Part shown: positions 1 to 8,232 of the stretch, piece by piece | Layout of the letters: the number at the start of each line of letters is the position of its first letter | How positions within the stretch are numbered: position 1 is the stretch's first letter | From: Halobellus sp. MBLA0158 | GTDB lineage: Archaea > Halobacteriota > Halobacteria > Halobacteriales > Haloferacaceae | Length of the DNA: 64,000 nt | Assembly (NCBI RefSeq): GCF_041477585.1 | Contig: NZ_JBGNYA010000001.1 | Coordinates: 1,364,001-1,428,000 of the forward strand | Direction of reading: 5' to 3' | Translations under genes and position numbers: made by a program | Notes under the pieces: model-generated | Databases searched by the model: none | The model's input: only the letters and a program-made list of their open reading frames with translations | What the model was told of the DNA's origin: nothing

Positions 1-356
1 TCGCGGGCCGCATCCAAGAGGTTGAGCGTACCATCGGCGTTCACCGTGTGGTATTCGCGCGGGGCTTCGATACTCGAGCGGACCCCCGCCTTTCCGGCTT
101 GGTGATAGACATAGTCGGCGTCGGCGACGAGCTCGGCGACGAGCTCGGCATCGCGGATATCACCGTTGATGAACTCGTAGTCGACGCCCTCGCGGGTGGC
201 CACCTCGCGGTGGCGTTCGCGGGTGTGCTCCTTGATCCGGAGATCATAGAAGGGATCCATCGCGTCCAGCACGGTCACGTCGTAGCCGTCTTCGAGGAAG
301 GCTTCCGCAAGGTGGCCGCCGATGAACCCGGCGCCGCCGGTGACGAGAATGTGCAT
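1..356 (-). CDS. NAD-dependent sugar epimerase/dehydratase, C-terminal part outside window
   Basis: Only the first 118 codons are present; the gene runs off the left edge. The protein starts MHILVTGGAGFIGGHLAEAF, the glycine-rich NAD-binding loop of extended SDR enzymes. Next come an acidic residue closing beta-2 (VLDAMDPF), a GDIRD stretch and the VYHQAGKAGVRSS segment usual in UDP-glucose or UDP-glucuronate 4-epimerases. The start is the only ATG that keeps the whole nucleotide-binding fold. It probably makes a sugar nucleotide for the glycan genes further right. The exact substrate cannot be told from this fragment. Confidence 0.85.
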   Translation of the reverse strand, partial: MHILVTGGAGFIGGHLAEAFLEDGYDVTVLDAMDPFYDLRIKEHTRERHREVATREGVDYEFINGDIRDAELVAELVADADYVYHQAGKAGVRSSIEAPREYHTVNADGTLNLLDAAR

Positions 357-547
357 ACTATTGCTGGGAGGGAGGTCGTTGAAAAACCTCGGATTTGACA
401 CACTGTGGGGGCAGCGATTGGGACGGGTGTTCGAAGCGGCGATGTCAGGGCCCGGCGATCGCGTGTGCACCCGGCGAGGAGATACGGTGCGGGCGTAGGT
501 TGGTGGCGACACGCGTTGCCACGACCGACGCGGGCGCGAGCAGGGAG

Positions 548-584
548 GTTCTGGAAACACACACTCGTAGTTCCGCTGGAACTA
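548..584. promoter_or_regulatory. Palindrome upstream of orc1, possible Orc-binding or autoregulatory site
   Basis: TAGTTCCGCTGGAACTA (568-584) is a perfect 7-3-7 palindrome ending 25 nt before the orc1 start. A half-related GGTTCTGGAAAC lies at 548-558. The TTCC-N3-GGAA core resembles the core of haloarchaeal origin recognition boxes. The G-rich flank usual for those boxes is not evident, and no long AT-rich unwinding element is seen. Origin function is therefore only a suggestion. Confidence 0.4.
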
Positions 585-609
585 TCCGAAACAAAGCCCT
601 TCGGAGGGT

Positions 610-1857
610 ATGACCGATTACGACGACCTGTTCGCCGAGACGGCCGCCTCGGACAGTCTCTTTGTCGACAAGCGGGCGCTCGATCCACTGCGCGAGCCCG
701 ACGAGATCGTGGCTCGCAGCGAGCAACAACAGCAGGTGGCGCGCTTGCTCAATGGGGTCCACGAGGGCTATCTCCCGACGACGGTCTCGATCTATGGCCC
801 GCCGGGGACTGGGAAAACCGTGACGACCCGCCGGGTCTGTGGTGAGTTTGCCGCGCGGACGGAGACGTTTGCGGTCGAGTATGTGAATCTCAAGGAATGT
901 CGGTCGCTGTTCAGTGCAGCTAACGAGATCCACCTCGAGTTGACGGGCACGAAGCGGGGCGCCTACGAGGGGTTGGATGGGGTCTTCGAAGGCATCTGGG
1001 AGGCGCTGGAGGCCTATCCCGAGTGGACGGTCCTCATCCTGGATGAGATCGATCACATCCAACACGACTCGAACTACGATCCCAACGACTTCTTCTATCG
1101 GCTGTTGCGCGGGGAGGGGAAACTGAAGCGAGACTTGAACCTCTCGGTATTCTTGGTGAGCAACGAATTGCTGGAAGTCGATCTCCGCTTGGACAGTCGG
1201 GTCAAAAGCGCGATGGACGGTGAGGAAGTATTTTTCCCGCCGTATGGCGTCGCGTTGTTGGAACGGATTCTGCGACCGCGGATCGAGCAGGCGTTCCGGG
1301 ACGGGGCGGTCCCGGATGCTGTCTTCGAATATGGCGTGCGGGAGGCGGCTCGCCGGTGGGGCGACGTCCGGAAGGCGTTGCGGTTGTTCCGGCAGGCCGG
1401 CGAGACCGCGACCGAACGGGGGCTCGAGGCAGTGACGCGGGAGTGTCTCGATGCGACTATCGAGACGACTGGGAAGGAGGCCGTGACCGAGAAGCTGTTG
1501 GCGCTGCCGTTCAATCACTTCCTGGTGTTGACCGGGGTGACCGGCTGGACCGAACGGCCGAGCGGCGAGATCAAACAGCCGGTGACCACGAGCGAGGTTG
1601 TCGCGTCCCTCCACCAGCAGAACTTGGCCGAGGAGTTTCTGTTGAGCGAGCGGGCCGTCCGGGAGTTGGTGACCGATCTCGAGACGATGGGGCTTGTCGA
1701 CACCTGGGTCGACTCCCGCGGCCGCGAGGGGCGGGTCAAACAGATCGAGACGTCGTTCGATCCCCAGTGGGTTCGCGATGTGTTGGAACGGTATGTCGCC
1801 GAGACGGAGCAGGTCGACCCCGAGTCGGTACTCGCCGATCCGGACGTGGGGTCGTAG
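610..1857 (+). CDS. orc1/cdc6: Orc1/Cdc6 family replication initiator
   Basis: A 415-residue AAA+ ATPase of normal length for haloarchaeal Orc1/Cdc6. Walker A is GPPGTGKT (residues 63-70), Walker B is VLILDEID (141-148), and a sensor-1-like FLVSN ends at about residue 185. A C-terminal winged helix lies at about 310-400 (TTSEVVASLHQQN, then ERAVRELVTDLETMGLVD). Family members bind origin recognition boxes and load the MCM helicase. Haloarchaea carry many copies, several on plasmids or beside mobile regions, so this need not be the main chromosomal initiator. A palindrome sits directly upstream. Confidence 0.95.
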   Translation: MTDYDDLFAETAASDSLFVDKRALDPLREPDEIVARSEQQQQVARLLNGVHEGYLPTTVSIYGPPGTGKTVTTRRVCGEFAARTETFAVEYVNLKECRSLFSAANEIHLELTGTKRGAYEGLDGVFEGIWEALEAYPEWTVLILDEIDHIQHDSNYDPNDFFYRLLRGEGKLKRDLNLSVFLVSNELLEVDLRLDSRVKSAMDGEEVFFPPYGVALLERILRPRIEQAFRDGAVPDAVFEYGVREAARRWGDVRKALRLFRQAGETATERGLEAVTRECLDATIETTGKEAVTEKLLALPFNHFLVLTGVTGWTERPSGEIKQPVTTSEVVASLHQQNLAEEFLLSERAVRELVTDLETMGLVDTWVDSRGREGRVKQIETSFDPQWVRDVLERYVAETEQVDPESVLADPDVGS

Positions 1858-2122
1858 TCGATCGGGATGTGTGGGGCCTGTCGCTGGAAAAATACCGGCA
1901 GGGAATGTAATGAGGGCACCTGGAGAGACTGAGCTGCGAGGCTCCAGTCGTGGACACGCCGAGCAGGAACCGTGCTCTCTGAGCGGGGAACTCACTATAT
2001 CTGCCGCGGAACTGCCGGCGACTCGCGATAATGTATCTTTCCGACGTGGAGCCGCGACCGTCCTGTCCGGCGTCCGGAATGATTAATGAGCTGGCACGTC
2101 AGCCACCACGCGTGGTCGCCTA

Positions 2123-2995
2123 ATGTCTCGGCTCCGCAGTCTGGGGTGTGTCTGTTTCATCCTGTTATTGACGCTTTCGGCCGTCTCGGCCGCGGATAGT
2201 GACGCCTATGGCGTGTCGGTTTCCCAGTCCGTTGATATCCCTGATCGGACCCTCGAGACCGACTCGGGCAACTACACGATCAGCGCCATCGGCCAGTACG
2301 CCGAGGGCGAGACGGTGACCGTCTCGACGACGGGGCCGGCGAACACCTCGTATGCCGTCCGGCTCGTCGATAGCCAGGAGCGCTCGCTGGTGACCGCCTA
2401 TGTCGAGGGCACCGGCACGCGGGAGTTCACGCTCGATCGGTACGTGCCGGGCACGTATGCGATCATCATCACGGCCGAAGACAGCGCCGAGGAGATCTAT
2501 GCGGTCGAGATTTTCGTGCTATCTGGGTACCGGGTCATCCATTCGACGCCCCGTGCGGTCGAACACAATACGACCCTTACAGTCGAGTTCCGCCTTGAGG
2601 AAGTGAGCGATGCGGTTGCCGGACCGCCGGCGAACGTGAGAGTCGCATTGGGCAACGCCTCGACGTCGCTGACGACCACTGCGCGGCGGACCGCGGGGCT
2701 CACATATACGGCCGAGATCGACACCCAGTCGTTGGCGCCCGGGGAGTATCGGCTCTATACCGGTGTGCAACGGAACACGACCGTCTATGGGTATGCCGAA
2801 CTCGTCGGGGTAGATACGTATGCGGTGACGGTTACGGAGCCCTCGACTCCGACGGCGACGACAACGGCGACGGCGTCATCCCAAAGCGAGACCCAAGAGA
2901 CAACGAGTGCGTCGACGCCCGGGGTCGGGGTGGTGGTCGCGCTTGCGGCCCTGCTCAGTGGTGTCGGTCTGCTGTCTGTCGGGCGGCGACAGTGA
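2123..2995 (+). CDS. Secreted surface protein with PGF-CTERM-like C-terminal anchor
   Basis: 290 residues. A hydrophobic Sec-type signal covers about residues 5-23, ending near SAVSAAD. The middle is beta-rich with several N-glycosylation sequons (NYT, NTS, NTT). A Ser/Thr-rich linker (about 240-262) leads to TPGVGVVVALAALLSG and an Arg-containing end. That tripartite tail matches the PGF-CTERM type processed by archaeosortase and attached to a lipid. The two central domains look like immunoglobulin-like beta sandwiches, but I cannot name a family. It stands alone between orc1 and a decayed gene pair. Confidence 0.7.
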   Translation: MSRLRSLGCVCFILLLTLSAVSAADSDAYGVSVSQSVDIPDRTLETDSGNYTISAIGQYAEGETVTVSTTGPANTSYAVRLVDSQERSLVTAYVEGTGTREFTLDRYVPGTYAIIITAEDSAEEIYAVEIFVLSGYRVIHSTPRAVEHNTTLTVEFRLEEVSDAVAGPPANVRVALGNASTSLTTTARRTAGLTYTAEIDTQSLAPGEYRLYTGVQRNTTVYGYAELVGVDTYAVTVTEPSTPTATTTATASSQSETQETTSASTPGVGVVVALAALLSGVGLLSVGRRQ

Positions 2996-3211
2996 GGGAT
3001 ATCGGCGGGGCCTAGCCCAGCTGGAACACCGACGTATTGCAGGTCTGCGGGCACCCACACTCGAGGCCCGAAAATTGTCGGACTGCTGGCTGTGGCAGTG
3101 GGTGCGGCTCGACGGGGTGTCTCCCCAGGCCCCTCTGATGTATCGAGTGCTTCCGTTGAACGCCAACGCGTCACAGTGACTTAAGTCTCGGTCGCATCTC
3201 AGGTTTCAGTA

Positions 3212-3464
3212 ATGTCGACCCCCGCCCGACGAGCGAACGAGACGAGATTCGCGGGCTCCTCGCCGACAACATCCGGGCGCTCGACGAGCGGATTCAACAG
3301 TCACGGACGGAGGGGCTCTCCGCGGAAACCGAACAGCTCCAACTCAAACGGCTCCGCACGTTGGCCCAGTTGGCGCGTCAATACCGGTTGTTGGTCGCGA
3401 CGCTGATGTCGGCGAGATGGAAGCCGATGTTGACCTGCTGCGAGGGGTTCTCTCGAAGGACTGA
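3212..3464 (+). pseudogene. Small acidic helical protein, broken by two single-base frameshifts
   Basis: Coding signal passes through all three frames: MSTPARR from 3212, then SERDEIRGLLADNIRALDER up to RQYRLLVAT, then DADVGEMEADVDLLRGVLS to the stop at 3462-3464. Each step fits loss of one base (near 3225 and near 3400). Joined, the pieces give a protein of about 83 residues, charged and probably helical. It ends 2 nt before the next ATG, so the two were probably one operon. Function unknown. Sequencing error could mimic the shifts, but the neighbour is also damaged. Confidence 0.6.
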
Positions 3465-3466
3465 CA

Positions 3467-4126
3467 ATGACGAAACAGCGACTCGAATCCGAAATCGACG
3501 AACTCAGCGACGAACTCTTGGGGGAGCTCGATCCGACCGACCGCGTCGGATTGATGCTGCGTGCCGAAGCGGGGGGCCGCGAAGCGTGGATCGATCGGCT
3601 TCGGCGGACCTGCCCCTAGGACACCTACGAGACCTACGACGTCGCATACACAAATCGGATGCAGCTCGCGCTCGTGTGGGCCTACGAGGCCCTATACGAG
3701 CTCCGGATCGTGTTGGAGCGCTATCGGCGTGCCGTACTGCAGCGCCAGTATGAACAGGCGATTTCGCTCGTCCCGGCCGAGGAGTTGGATTCGTTCGCAG
3801 AAGAGCTGCCGCCGGAGGCTGCGGCTGCCGAGCCGATCGAGTGGGTCGCACGGATGGCACGCGACTACTACGGCTGTGAGCAGTTTGCCGAAGAGGTCCT
3901 CGGGATATCGTTGGCTGAGTGGGTCGGCGGGGTGTCCGGAGGAGAAGCCGTCATCAAGGAGGCGGCCGAGGTGCTCGAACTGTATGCCTCAGCCCTCGAT
4001 ATCGGTGAGGGTGGTGCGAACGGCTCGGCAGACGTTATCGAAGTCGCGGCGGATGCCGAGGAGCTATTTGCCACGCTTCAGGAGGAATGGCGACAGGTGG
4101 ACGGGCCGCGTTTTGTGATGGATTAG
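3467..4126 (+). pseudogene. Uncharacterised haloarchaeal protein interrupted by an in-frame TAG
   Basis: One frame of 220 codons runs from ATG 3467 to TAG 4124, with a single amber codon at 3617-3619 (codon 51). Both sides look coding: before it an acidic MTKQRLESEIDELSDELLGE start, after it DTYETYDVAYTNRMQLALVW and a long helical domain. The amber probably replaced CAG. Without suppression only a 50-residue peptide is made; restart at ATG 3659 would give a 155-residue C-terminal part. It sits just after the frameshifted gene and converges on a small winged-helix gene. Family not recognised. Confidence 0.6.
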
Positions 4127-4344
4127 GGGGCACTTCCGTCTCGAGGGTCTTCGATGAGTTCGTAGAGTCCGCCGCCGAGCTGTCTGACGTATCCGTGTTC
4201 GACTAATCGCATCAATCGATTTCGAATATTACCCTTCGAGTAACCAGTTTCTTGCGAAATATATGCCGCAGTACACCTTCCTTTAGTTAGATATGAGAGG
4301 ATCTCACGATCCGTTGGGTTGAGTTGATCAGGATCTAGAGTCAT
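4123..4344 (-). CDS. Small winged-helix DNA-binding protein
   Basis: 73 residues from ATG 4344 (MTLDPDQLNPTDREILSYL). The frame stays open upstream, but that sequence is AT-rich and does not look like haloarchaeal protein. A MarR/ArsR-like winged helix fills the protein: DREILSYLTKGRCTAAYIS (helices 1-2), GYSKGNIRNRLMRLVEHG (recognition helix) and a wing ending YELIED. This short type is common in haloarchaea and is often annotated as a winged-helix or MarR regulator. Its stop overlaps the stop of the convergent gene by 3 nt. A regulator of a neighbour is plausible but not shown. Confidence 0.75.
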   Translation of the reverse strand: MTLDPDQLNPTDREILSYLTKGRCTAAYISQETGYSKGNIRNRLMRLVEHGYVRQLGGGLYELIEDPRDGSAP

Positions 4345-4534
4345 TACTCTGGATTTATTTTTAAACGAAAAAAGTGTGATGTACGGGCAGTCCAGAGTCA
4401 AAACGAATTGGATAAACGAATCGTAATAATTAACACGACGCAGGTATATGTGCAAGGCAGGAAGCGCGGTCTACAGGTCAGTAAATGGCCGGGTGGTGGT
4501 GCACCCAACCGTGCTTCTCCGGAGATGAGAAGCA

Positions 4535-4714
4535 ATGAGTACTACGAACGCGACGCTAGAAGAATATACCGACCAGCCATTGGGCTGCGACAACGATTGG
4601 TGTAACGGGCCGACGAGCGAGACGCTGCCGTGCTTCGATTGTTATGATCGAAGCCGGGAGTACCTCATCTCAACGAGTGAGGCAGCAGACACGGTCACGG
4701 AGGACAGTCGATGA
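4535..4714 (+). CDS. 59-residue Cys-rich protein, first gene of an overlapping operon
   Basis: Found by reading the sequence directly. The ATG at 4535 follows GGAGATGAGAAG, which carries a Shine-Dalgarno-like GGAG. The protein has two Cys pairs, C18/C23 (GCDNDWC) and C33/C36 (LPCFDC), spaced like a small zinc ribbon. Its TGA overlaps the ATG of the next gene (ATGA at 4711-4714), which strongly supports translation and coupling. No family recognised; nucleic-acid or protein binding through zinc is an inference. Confidence 0.65.
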   Translation: MSTTNATLEEYTDQPLGCDNDWCNGPTSETLPCFDCYDRSREYLISTSEAADTVTEDSR

Positions 4715-5118
4715 TCGGCGAGCACGGGCACTCGTGGGATCGCCCGAAGCCCGACCACGATCGCCGACAGGACGCAGCTGTGACGACGCCTCGACAATTA
4801 CTCACCGGCCTCGGGATCGGATTGGCCACGCTGGAGGTCCACTGTACGGGCTGCAACTGCCGAATGGGCGAAGGCGAGATGGTCTGGGTGTACGCCTACC
4901 GAGCTGCTGAGGATCCCGAGTGGACGATCACGCGGTGTTTCTGTGCGGCCTGTACGGATCGGCGGATCGAGACGCCCACGCTGGGGACGAGTGAAGTGCT
5001 CGCGGCGGCCCGGCTCAACGTCCGCTCGGTGGTGGACGAACAGCGCCACGAGCTCTGTTTGACCCACGTCGAGCCGTGTGCGTTCAGTCCGCTGATGGAG
5101 GGATATTCCTGTGAGTGA
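4711..5118 (+). CDS. Cys-rich putative zinc-binding protein
   Basis: 135 residues, start coupled to the upstream stop. Cysteines group as C45/C48/C50 (HCTGCNC), C76/C78/C81 (RCFCAAC) and C116/C123, with CE at the very end. The C48/C50 with C78/C81 spacing suggests at least one zinc site. The middle strand MVWVYAYRAAEDPEWTITR looks beta-hairpin-like. The last 8 nt overlap the GTG start of the next gene. Similar small Cys-rich proteins occur on haloarchaeal plasmids and proviruses, but I cannot name a family. Confidence 0.7.
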   Translation: MIGEHGHSWDRPKPDHDRRQDAAVTTPRQLLTGLGIGLATLEVHCTGCNCRMGEGEMVWVYAYRAAEDPEWTITRCFCAACTDRRIETPTLGTSEVLAAARLNVRSVVDEQRHELCLTHVEPCAFSPLMEGYSCE

Positions 5119-5713
5119 GGCTCGTTCGGGTGCCGATAGTGAACGGGCTGATATCGAAGAACGACTTACGGTTGTCGAACAACGGCTTGAGGCACTCCAA
5201 CGGGAGGTCCAGACTGCGACGAACCGCGATATTCCACTCCTGAAGGGCACCAACCGAGCGATTATGGCGGCCGAAATCGAGACCATCGACGAGTTGCCCG
5301 CTGCGGGGCGGGCGTTCGGCCAGCAACTCGTGGAACGCGGTGAGCGCTTGTCCAATGTGGAAGCACATATTGAGGTGTTGAACCAATCGGCGGATCCCTC
5401 GACGAAAGCCGAGAAGGTCGCGACGGTGCTTGCTTTCGCAGCGAACAAAGCAGGGGACGACGGCAAGGTTGCCGTCACGCCGGCAGAGATTCGTGGTTGT
5501 ACCGGTGTGTCACGGCGGTACGCCTACGATCTCGTGGAGGCGATTGCGGCGGATGTTGCAGGGGTCCAACTCCGGGAGTCCCAACAGGTCACGACTTGGA
5601 ACGGTACCAAACACAAGCAGAAGGCACTGCTCGTCGACTGTGAACAAGTTCACGGGCTGGAGGAGGCTGTGAACTCCTTCACCACGGAGGAGGGTGGTAG
5701 CGAGGGTCGGTAA
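5111..5713 (+). CDS. Coiled-coil plus winged-helix protein, third gene of the operon
   Basis: 200 residues from GTG 5111, chosen because GGAGG lies about 10 nt upstream and the overlap with the previous gene implies coupling. Residues about 12-36 (DIEERLTVVEQRLEALQREV) form a short coiled coil, and a second helical stretch follows at 75-95. The C-terminal half (about 98-185: KAEKVATVLAFAANK, then TPAEIRGCTGVSRRYAYDLV) has a helix-turn-helix arrangement with a wing. A DNA-binding oligomer is likely. With the two Cys-rich partners it forms a compact module of unknown role near orc1. Confidence 0.7.
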   Translation: MSEARSGADSERADIEERLTVVEQRLEALQREVQTATNRDIPLLKGTNRAIMAAEIETIDELPAAGRAFGQQLVERGERLSNVEAHIEVLNQSADPSTKAEKVATVLAFAANKAGDDGKVAVTPAEIRGCTGVSRRYAYDLVEAIAADVAGVQLRESQQVTTWNGTKHKQKALLVDCEQVHGLEEAVNSFTTEEGGSEGR

Positions 5714-5973
5714 CGCGTCGCGGTCGTAGAAACGCGGGTCGGATGGCTTCCAATAGTATTCGATTCACATCGTGTGCTATTGGAACCAACTAGGCAAGAG
5801 ACGTGGGCACGGCATTTGTATTCCATAATCGCTGTACAAAACGCACTTGAGTACTCACCAACGTTCCGTAAATGTGTGGTGAACTACTTCATTCGATGTA
5901 CCATCGAGTTTGTGATCCTGGTCGTCAGTTGGTGATCAGCTTATGTTTCGATAAGCTGCGAATAATTCTCCTC
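5714..5973. other. Intergenic region with a 9-bp inverted repeat
   Basis: No gene is seen. TTCCAATAG (5748-5756) and CTATTGGAA (5777-5785) are perfect inverted repeats with a 20-nt spacer, 35 nt after the operon stop. The pair could be a protein-binding site or a hairpin ending the operon; no U-tract follows, so a simple terminator is not clear. The rest is AT-richer and marks the edge of the glycan island. Confidence 0.45.
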
Positions 5974-7035
5974 TTATTGTCGGACGACATCGAGATATTG
6001 CCCGGCGACAGCTCGCCACGTCGGGAGTGAGACGGTGGACCGCTCATCGCGTAGTGTCTCGATAGCCGTCGCAATTTCTGCCGTGTCATCGGCGACGAGC
6101 GATCCGGTTGCGTCGTACGTCTTTAGGAGGTGTCGATGCGAGGGGATATCCGAGAGAACGACGGGGAGACCAAAGGAGAGCGCTTCGGCCGTCGCGACCG
6201 GCATCCCTTCGTAGGCCGATAGACTGGCGAACACGTCGGCATCCGCGAACCACCGCCACTTCTCCTCGTCGCTGACGTATCCGAGCGTACGCAGCCGCTC
6301 GGAGGCGTGGGCCTCGACGGCCTCCCGACGTGGCCCGTCGCCGGCCATCACGACGTAGGTGTCGTCGCGTTCGTCCGTGACGGTCCGCATCAGCTCGGCG
6401 AATCGGACGGGTCGCTTCTGGTTGGTGAGGCTCCCGATGTTGAACACGACGGTGGCGTCTTCGGGGATATCGTATTCATCCCGTATCGGATCAAAAGTCT
6501 GGTCGGTCGGCGTGAAGATCCCGTTCGGGACGTACGTCGCCCGGTCGACGCCGAACGGTTCGATTTCCTCGTTCAGGTGTGGCGAGACGACGGTGTAGTG
6601 CGGGCCGGCGGCGTCAAGGGAGGCGAGCTTGCGGTGGAATCGGGCTTCGGCGGTTTTCGTGAGCCAGTAGTACGGCAGTAGGCGTTTGGGATAGATGCCC
6701 TCGCGGACGAGTTCGTACTCGCGGCCGAGCGTGGTATGGACCGTCGCGACGACCTTGTTCCAGAACGCCTCATCGGTCGTGGGGAGTGCGGGCGCGATCG
6801 GCTGGTGAGTCCAAATGAGGTCGTAGTCATCGTGGTTGGCAGCGATGGCTTTGAGCGTGCGGTACCACCAGACGGCGATGCCGGGGACGCCGACCGTGAT
6901 GGGGCCGAGGCGGGCGGCGGCTCCTTTGGCGAGAACGTATTCGACCTTGTGGCCCATTTGTTCCCATTCCTCGCCGACGCGTTCTGCCATCTCGCGGATG
7001 CCGAGGCGGTGGGGAGTGACGACGAGGCAGTTCAT
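5974..7035 (-). CDS. GT-B (GT4-like) glycosyltransferase
   Basis: 353 residues from ATG 7035 (MNCLVVTPHRLG); an in-frame upstream ATG would add 11 residues with no family counterpart. The N-terminal Rossmann half holds the acceptor side. The C-terminal half has the GT4 signatures VFNIGSLTNQKRPVRFAELM, VMAGDGPRREAVE and the EX7E-type ASLSAYEGMPVATAEALSFG. It should transfer a sugar from a nucleotide donor at the inner face of the membrane, in surface-glycan assembly. It is divergent from the next GT2 gene. Donor and acceptor are unknown. Confidence 0.88.
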   Translation of the reverse strand: MNCLVVTPHRLGIREMAERVGEEWEQMGHKVEYVLAKGAAARLGPITVGVPGIAVWWYRTLKAIAANHDDYDLIWTHQPIAPALPTTDEAFWNKVVATVHTTLGREYELVREGIYPKRLLPYYWLTKTAEARFHRKLASLDAAGPHYTVVSPHLNEEIEPFGVDRATYVPNGIFTPTDQTFDPIRDEYDIPEDATVVFNIGSLTNQKRPVRFAELMRTVTDERDDTYVVMAGDGPRREAVEAHASERLRTLGYVSDEEKWRWFADADVFASLSAYEGMPVATAEALSFGLPVVLSDIPSHRHLLKTYDATGSLVADDTAEIATAIETLRDERSTVSLPTWRAVAGQYLDVVRQ

Positions 7036-7134
7036 ATGATTACGAGAGGGATACTTCCTTGTTCCCACTGTCCGGTAGATTAGTGCTTCGACTGAAAGTC
7101 AAATGATAAGATGGTGGCTGTTGTGAGATCCGGT

Positions 7135-8094
7135 ATGCCGAGTCTGTCTGTGGTGATTCCGACCTACAACCGATCCAGATTTCTCGATGGAGCTATCGAA
7201 ACGGCAGTCAACCAGACGTATACGGATCTCGAAGTCCTTGTCGTGGACGACGGCTCCGAAAAGGAGTATGCAACAGAGATCGTCGAGCAGTATCCGACCA
7301 ACGTCCAGTGTATCGTTCACGACGAGAATCGGGGCCTATCAGCAGCGCGCAACACCGGGATCGCCAACGCGGACGGGGAATACATCGCGTTCCTAGACGA
7401 CGACGATCGGTGGCACGAAGCCAAACTAGAAAAGCAGGTGAAGACCTTGGAAGCTTCCCCGGAGGCCGGACTCGCGACGTGTCGCCTCGCCTCGATCGAC
7501 GGCGACGGGAACTTGCTGCGCTGTGACGGGGATGTCGTAGACGGTGATATCTCGGACGAGATCTACACCCGGAACCTCATCGGGACGCCTTCGCGAGTGA
7601 TGGTTCGTCGGGAGGCTCTCCCAGGGAAGGGACCCTTCGATGAGGACCTCCCGACGAAGCAGGACTGGGACTTCTACATTCGGCTCTGTCAGGAGTGGCG
7701 CGTCGTGGGTGTCGGTGATATCCTCTGTTTTCGGACGCGCCACGGCGGGATGGCAAGCGATCCGGCAGACGCCGAAGACGACAATAATCGGGTGATCGAG
7801 AAGCATCGTGACGAGATCGAACGGCGAGGACTGGAGTCGGAAACGATGGCGAACTACAACGAGAAGGTCGGCGTGACGTATTTACTCGATGGACAGGTCC
7901 GTTCGGCCAGAGAATTTTTATGGAGAGCATTTTCTGAGAAGCCATCGAATACGAGGCTAGCGCTGGTAGGCCTTAGTTTGGCTCCGATCGGTTTTTTTGA
8001 GCGTGCTCTGAGGACGAAGCGGTGTTACGAGCGAATAAGTAGAGATTGTGAATCAGAGATTGATTGGGGAAGAGTCAATGGAATAACTAAATAA
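7135..8094 (+). CDS. GT2 family glycosyltransferase
   Basis: 319 residues from ATG 7135 (MPSLSVVIPTYNRSRF), the standard GT2 start; an ATG at 7111 would add eight residues. GT-A features: VVDDGS (donor base contact), AARNTG and the metal-binding FLDDDDRW. The region near GTPSRVMVRREALPG, followed by EDLPTKQDWDFYIRL, matches the acceptor-side ED motif. The C-terminal 80 residues are a helical tail whose codons become AT-rich, and composition changes sharply just after this gene. Confidence 0.88.
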   Translation: MPSLSVVIPTYNRSRFLDGAIETAVNQTYTDLEVLVVDDGSEKEYATEIVEQYPTNVQCIVHDENRGLSAARNTGIANADGEYIAFLDDDDRWHEAKLEKQVKTLEASPEAGLATCRLASIDGDGNLLRCDGDVVDGDISDEIYTRNLIGTPSRVMVRREALPGKGPFDEDLPTKQDWDFYIRLCQEWRVVGVGDILCFRTRHGGMASDPADAEDDNNRVIEKHRDEIERRGLESETMANYNEKVGVTYLLDGQVRSAREFLWRAFSEKPSNTRLALVGLSLAPIGFFERALRTKRCYERISRDCESEIDWGRVNGITK

Positions 8095-8198
8095 GCGCTG
8101 TGAATAATATATTCATAGACTCTTGCACTAATTTTTGTTTAACTTACAAGCTGTGAAACTGAATCGAGTTTGTAGAATGACAATAGACAACTTACCTG

Positions 8199-8212
8199 AC
8201 AATTTATATAGA
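8199..8212 (+). promoter_or_regulatory. TATA box of the FkbM-type gene
   Basis: An AATTTATATA tract at 8201-8210 lies about 27 nt before ATG 8233. This is the spacing of leaderless haloarchaeal promoters and supports that start. There is no Shine-Dalgarno sequence between them. Confidence 0.5.
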
Positions 8213-8232
8213 CGGAGACAGGATAAATCATT

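Noticed and set aside
445-1995. 516-codon open frame antisense to orc1
   Set aside because: It mirrors the GC-rich third positions of orc1 and has no protein-like motifs; orc1 is certain.
1858-2122. CTGGAG/CTCCAG inverted repeat after orc1 as an origin element
   Set aside because: Only 6 bp with a 16-nt loop and no AT-rich tract; not enough to call.
3617-3619. TAG as a pyrrolysine codon
   Set aside because: Pyrrolysine is not known in typical haloarchaea, no pyl genes are in view, and the neighbouring gene is also broken, so decay is simpler.
4408-4605. 65-codon frame upstream of the Cys-rich operon
   Set aside because: No coding character, and it overlaps the better-supported start at 4535.
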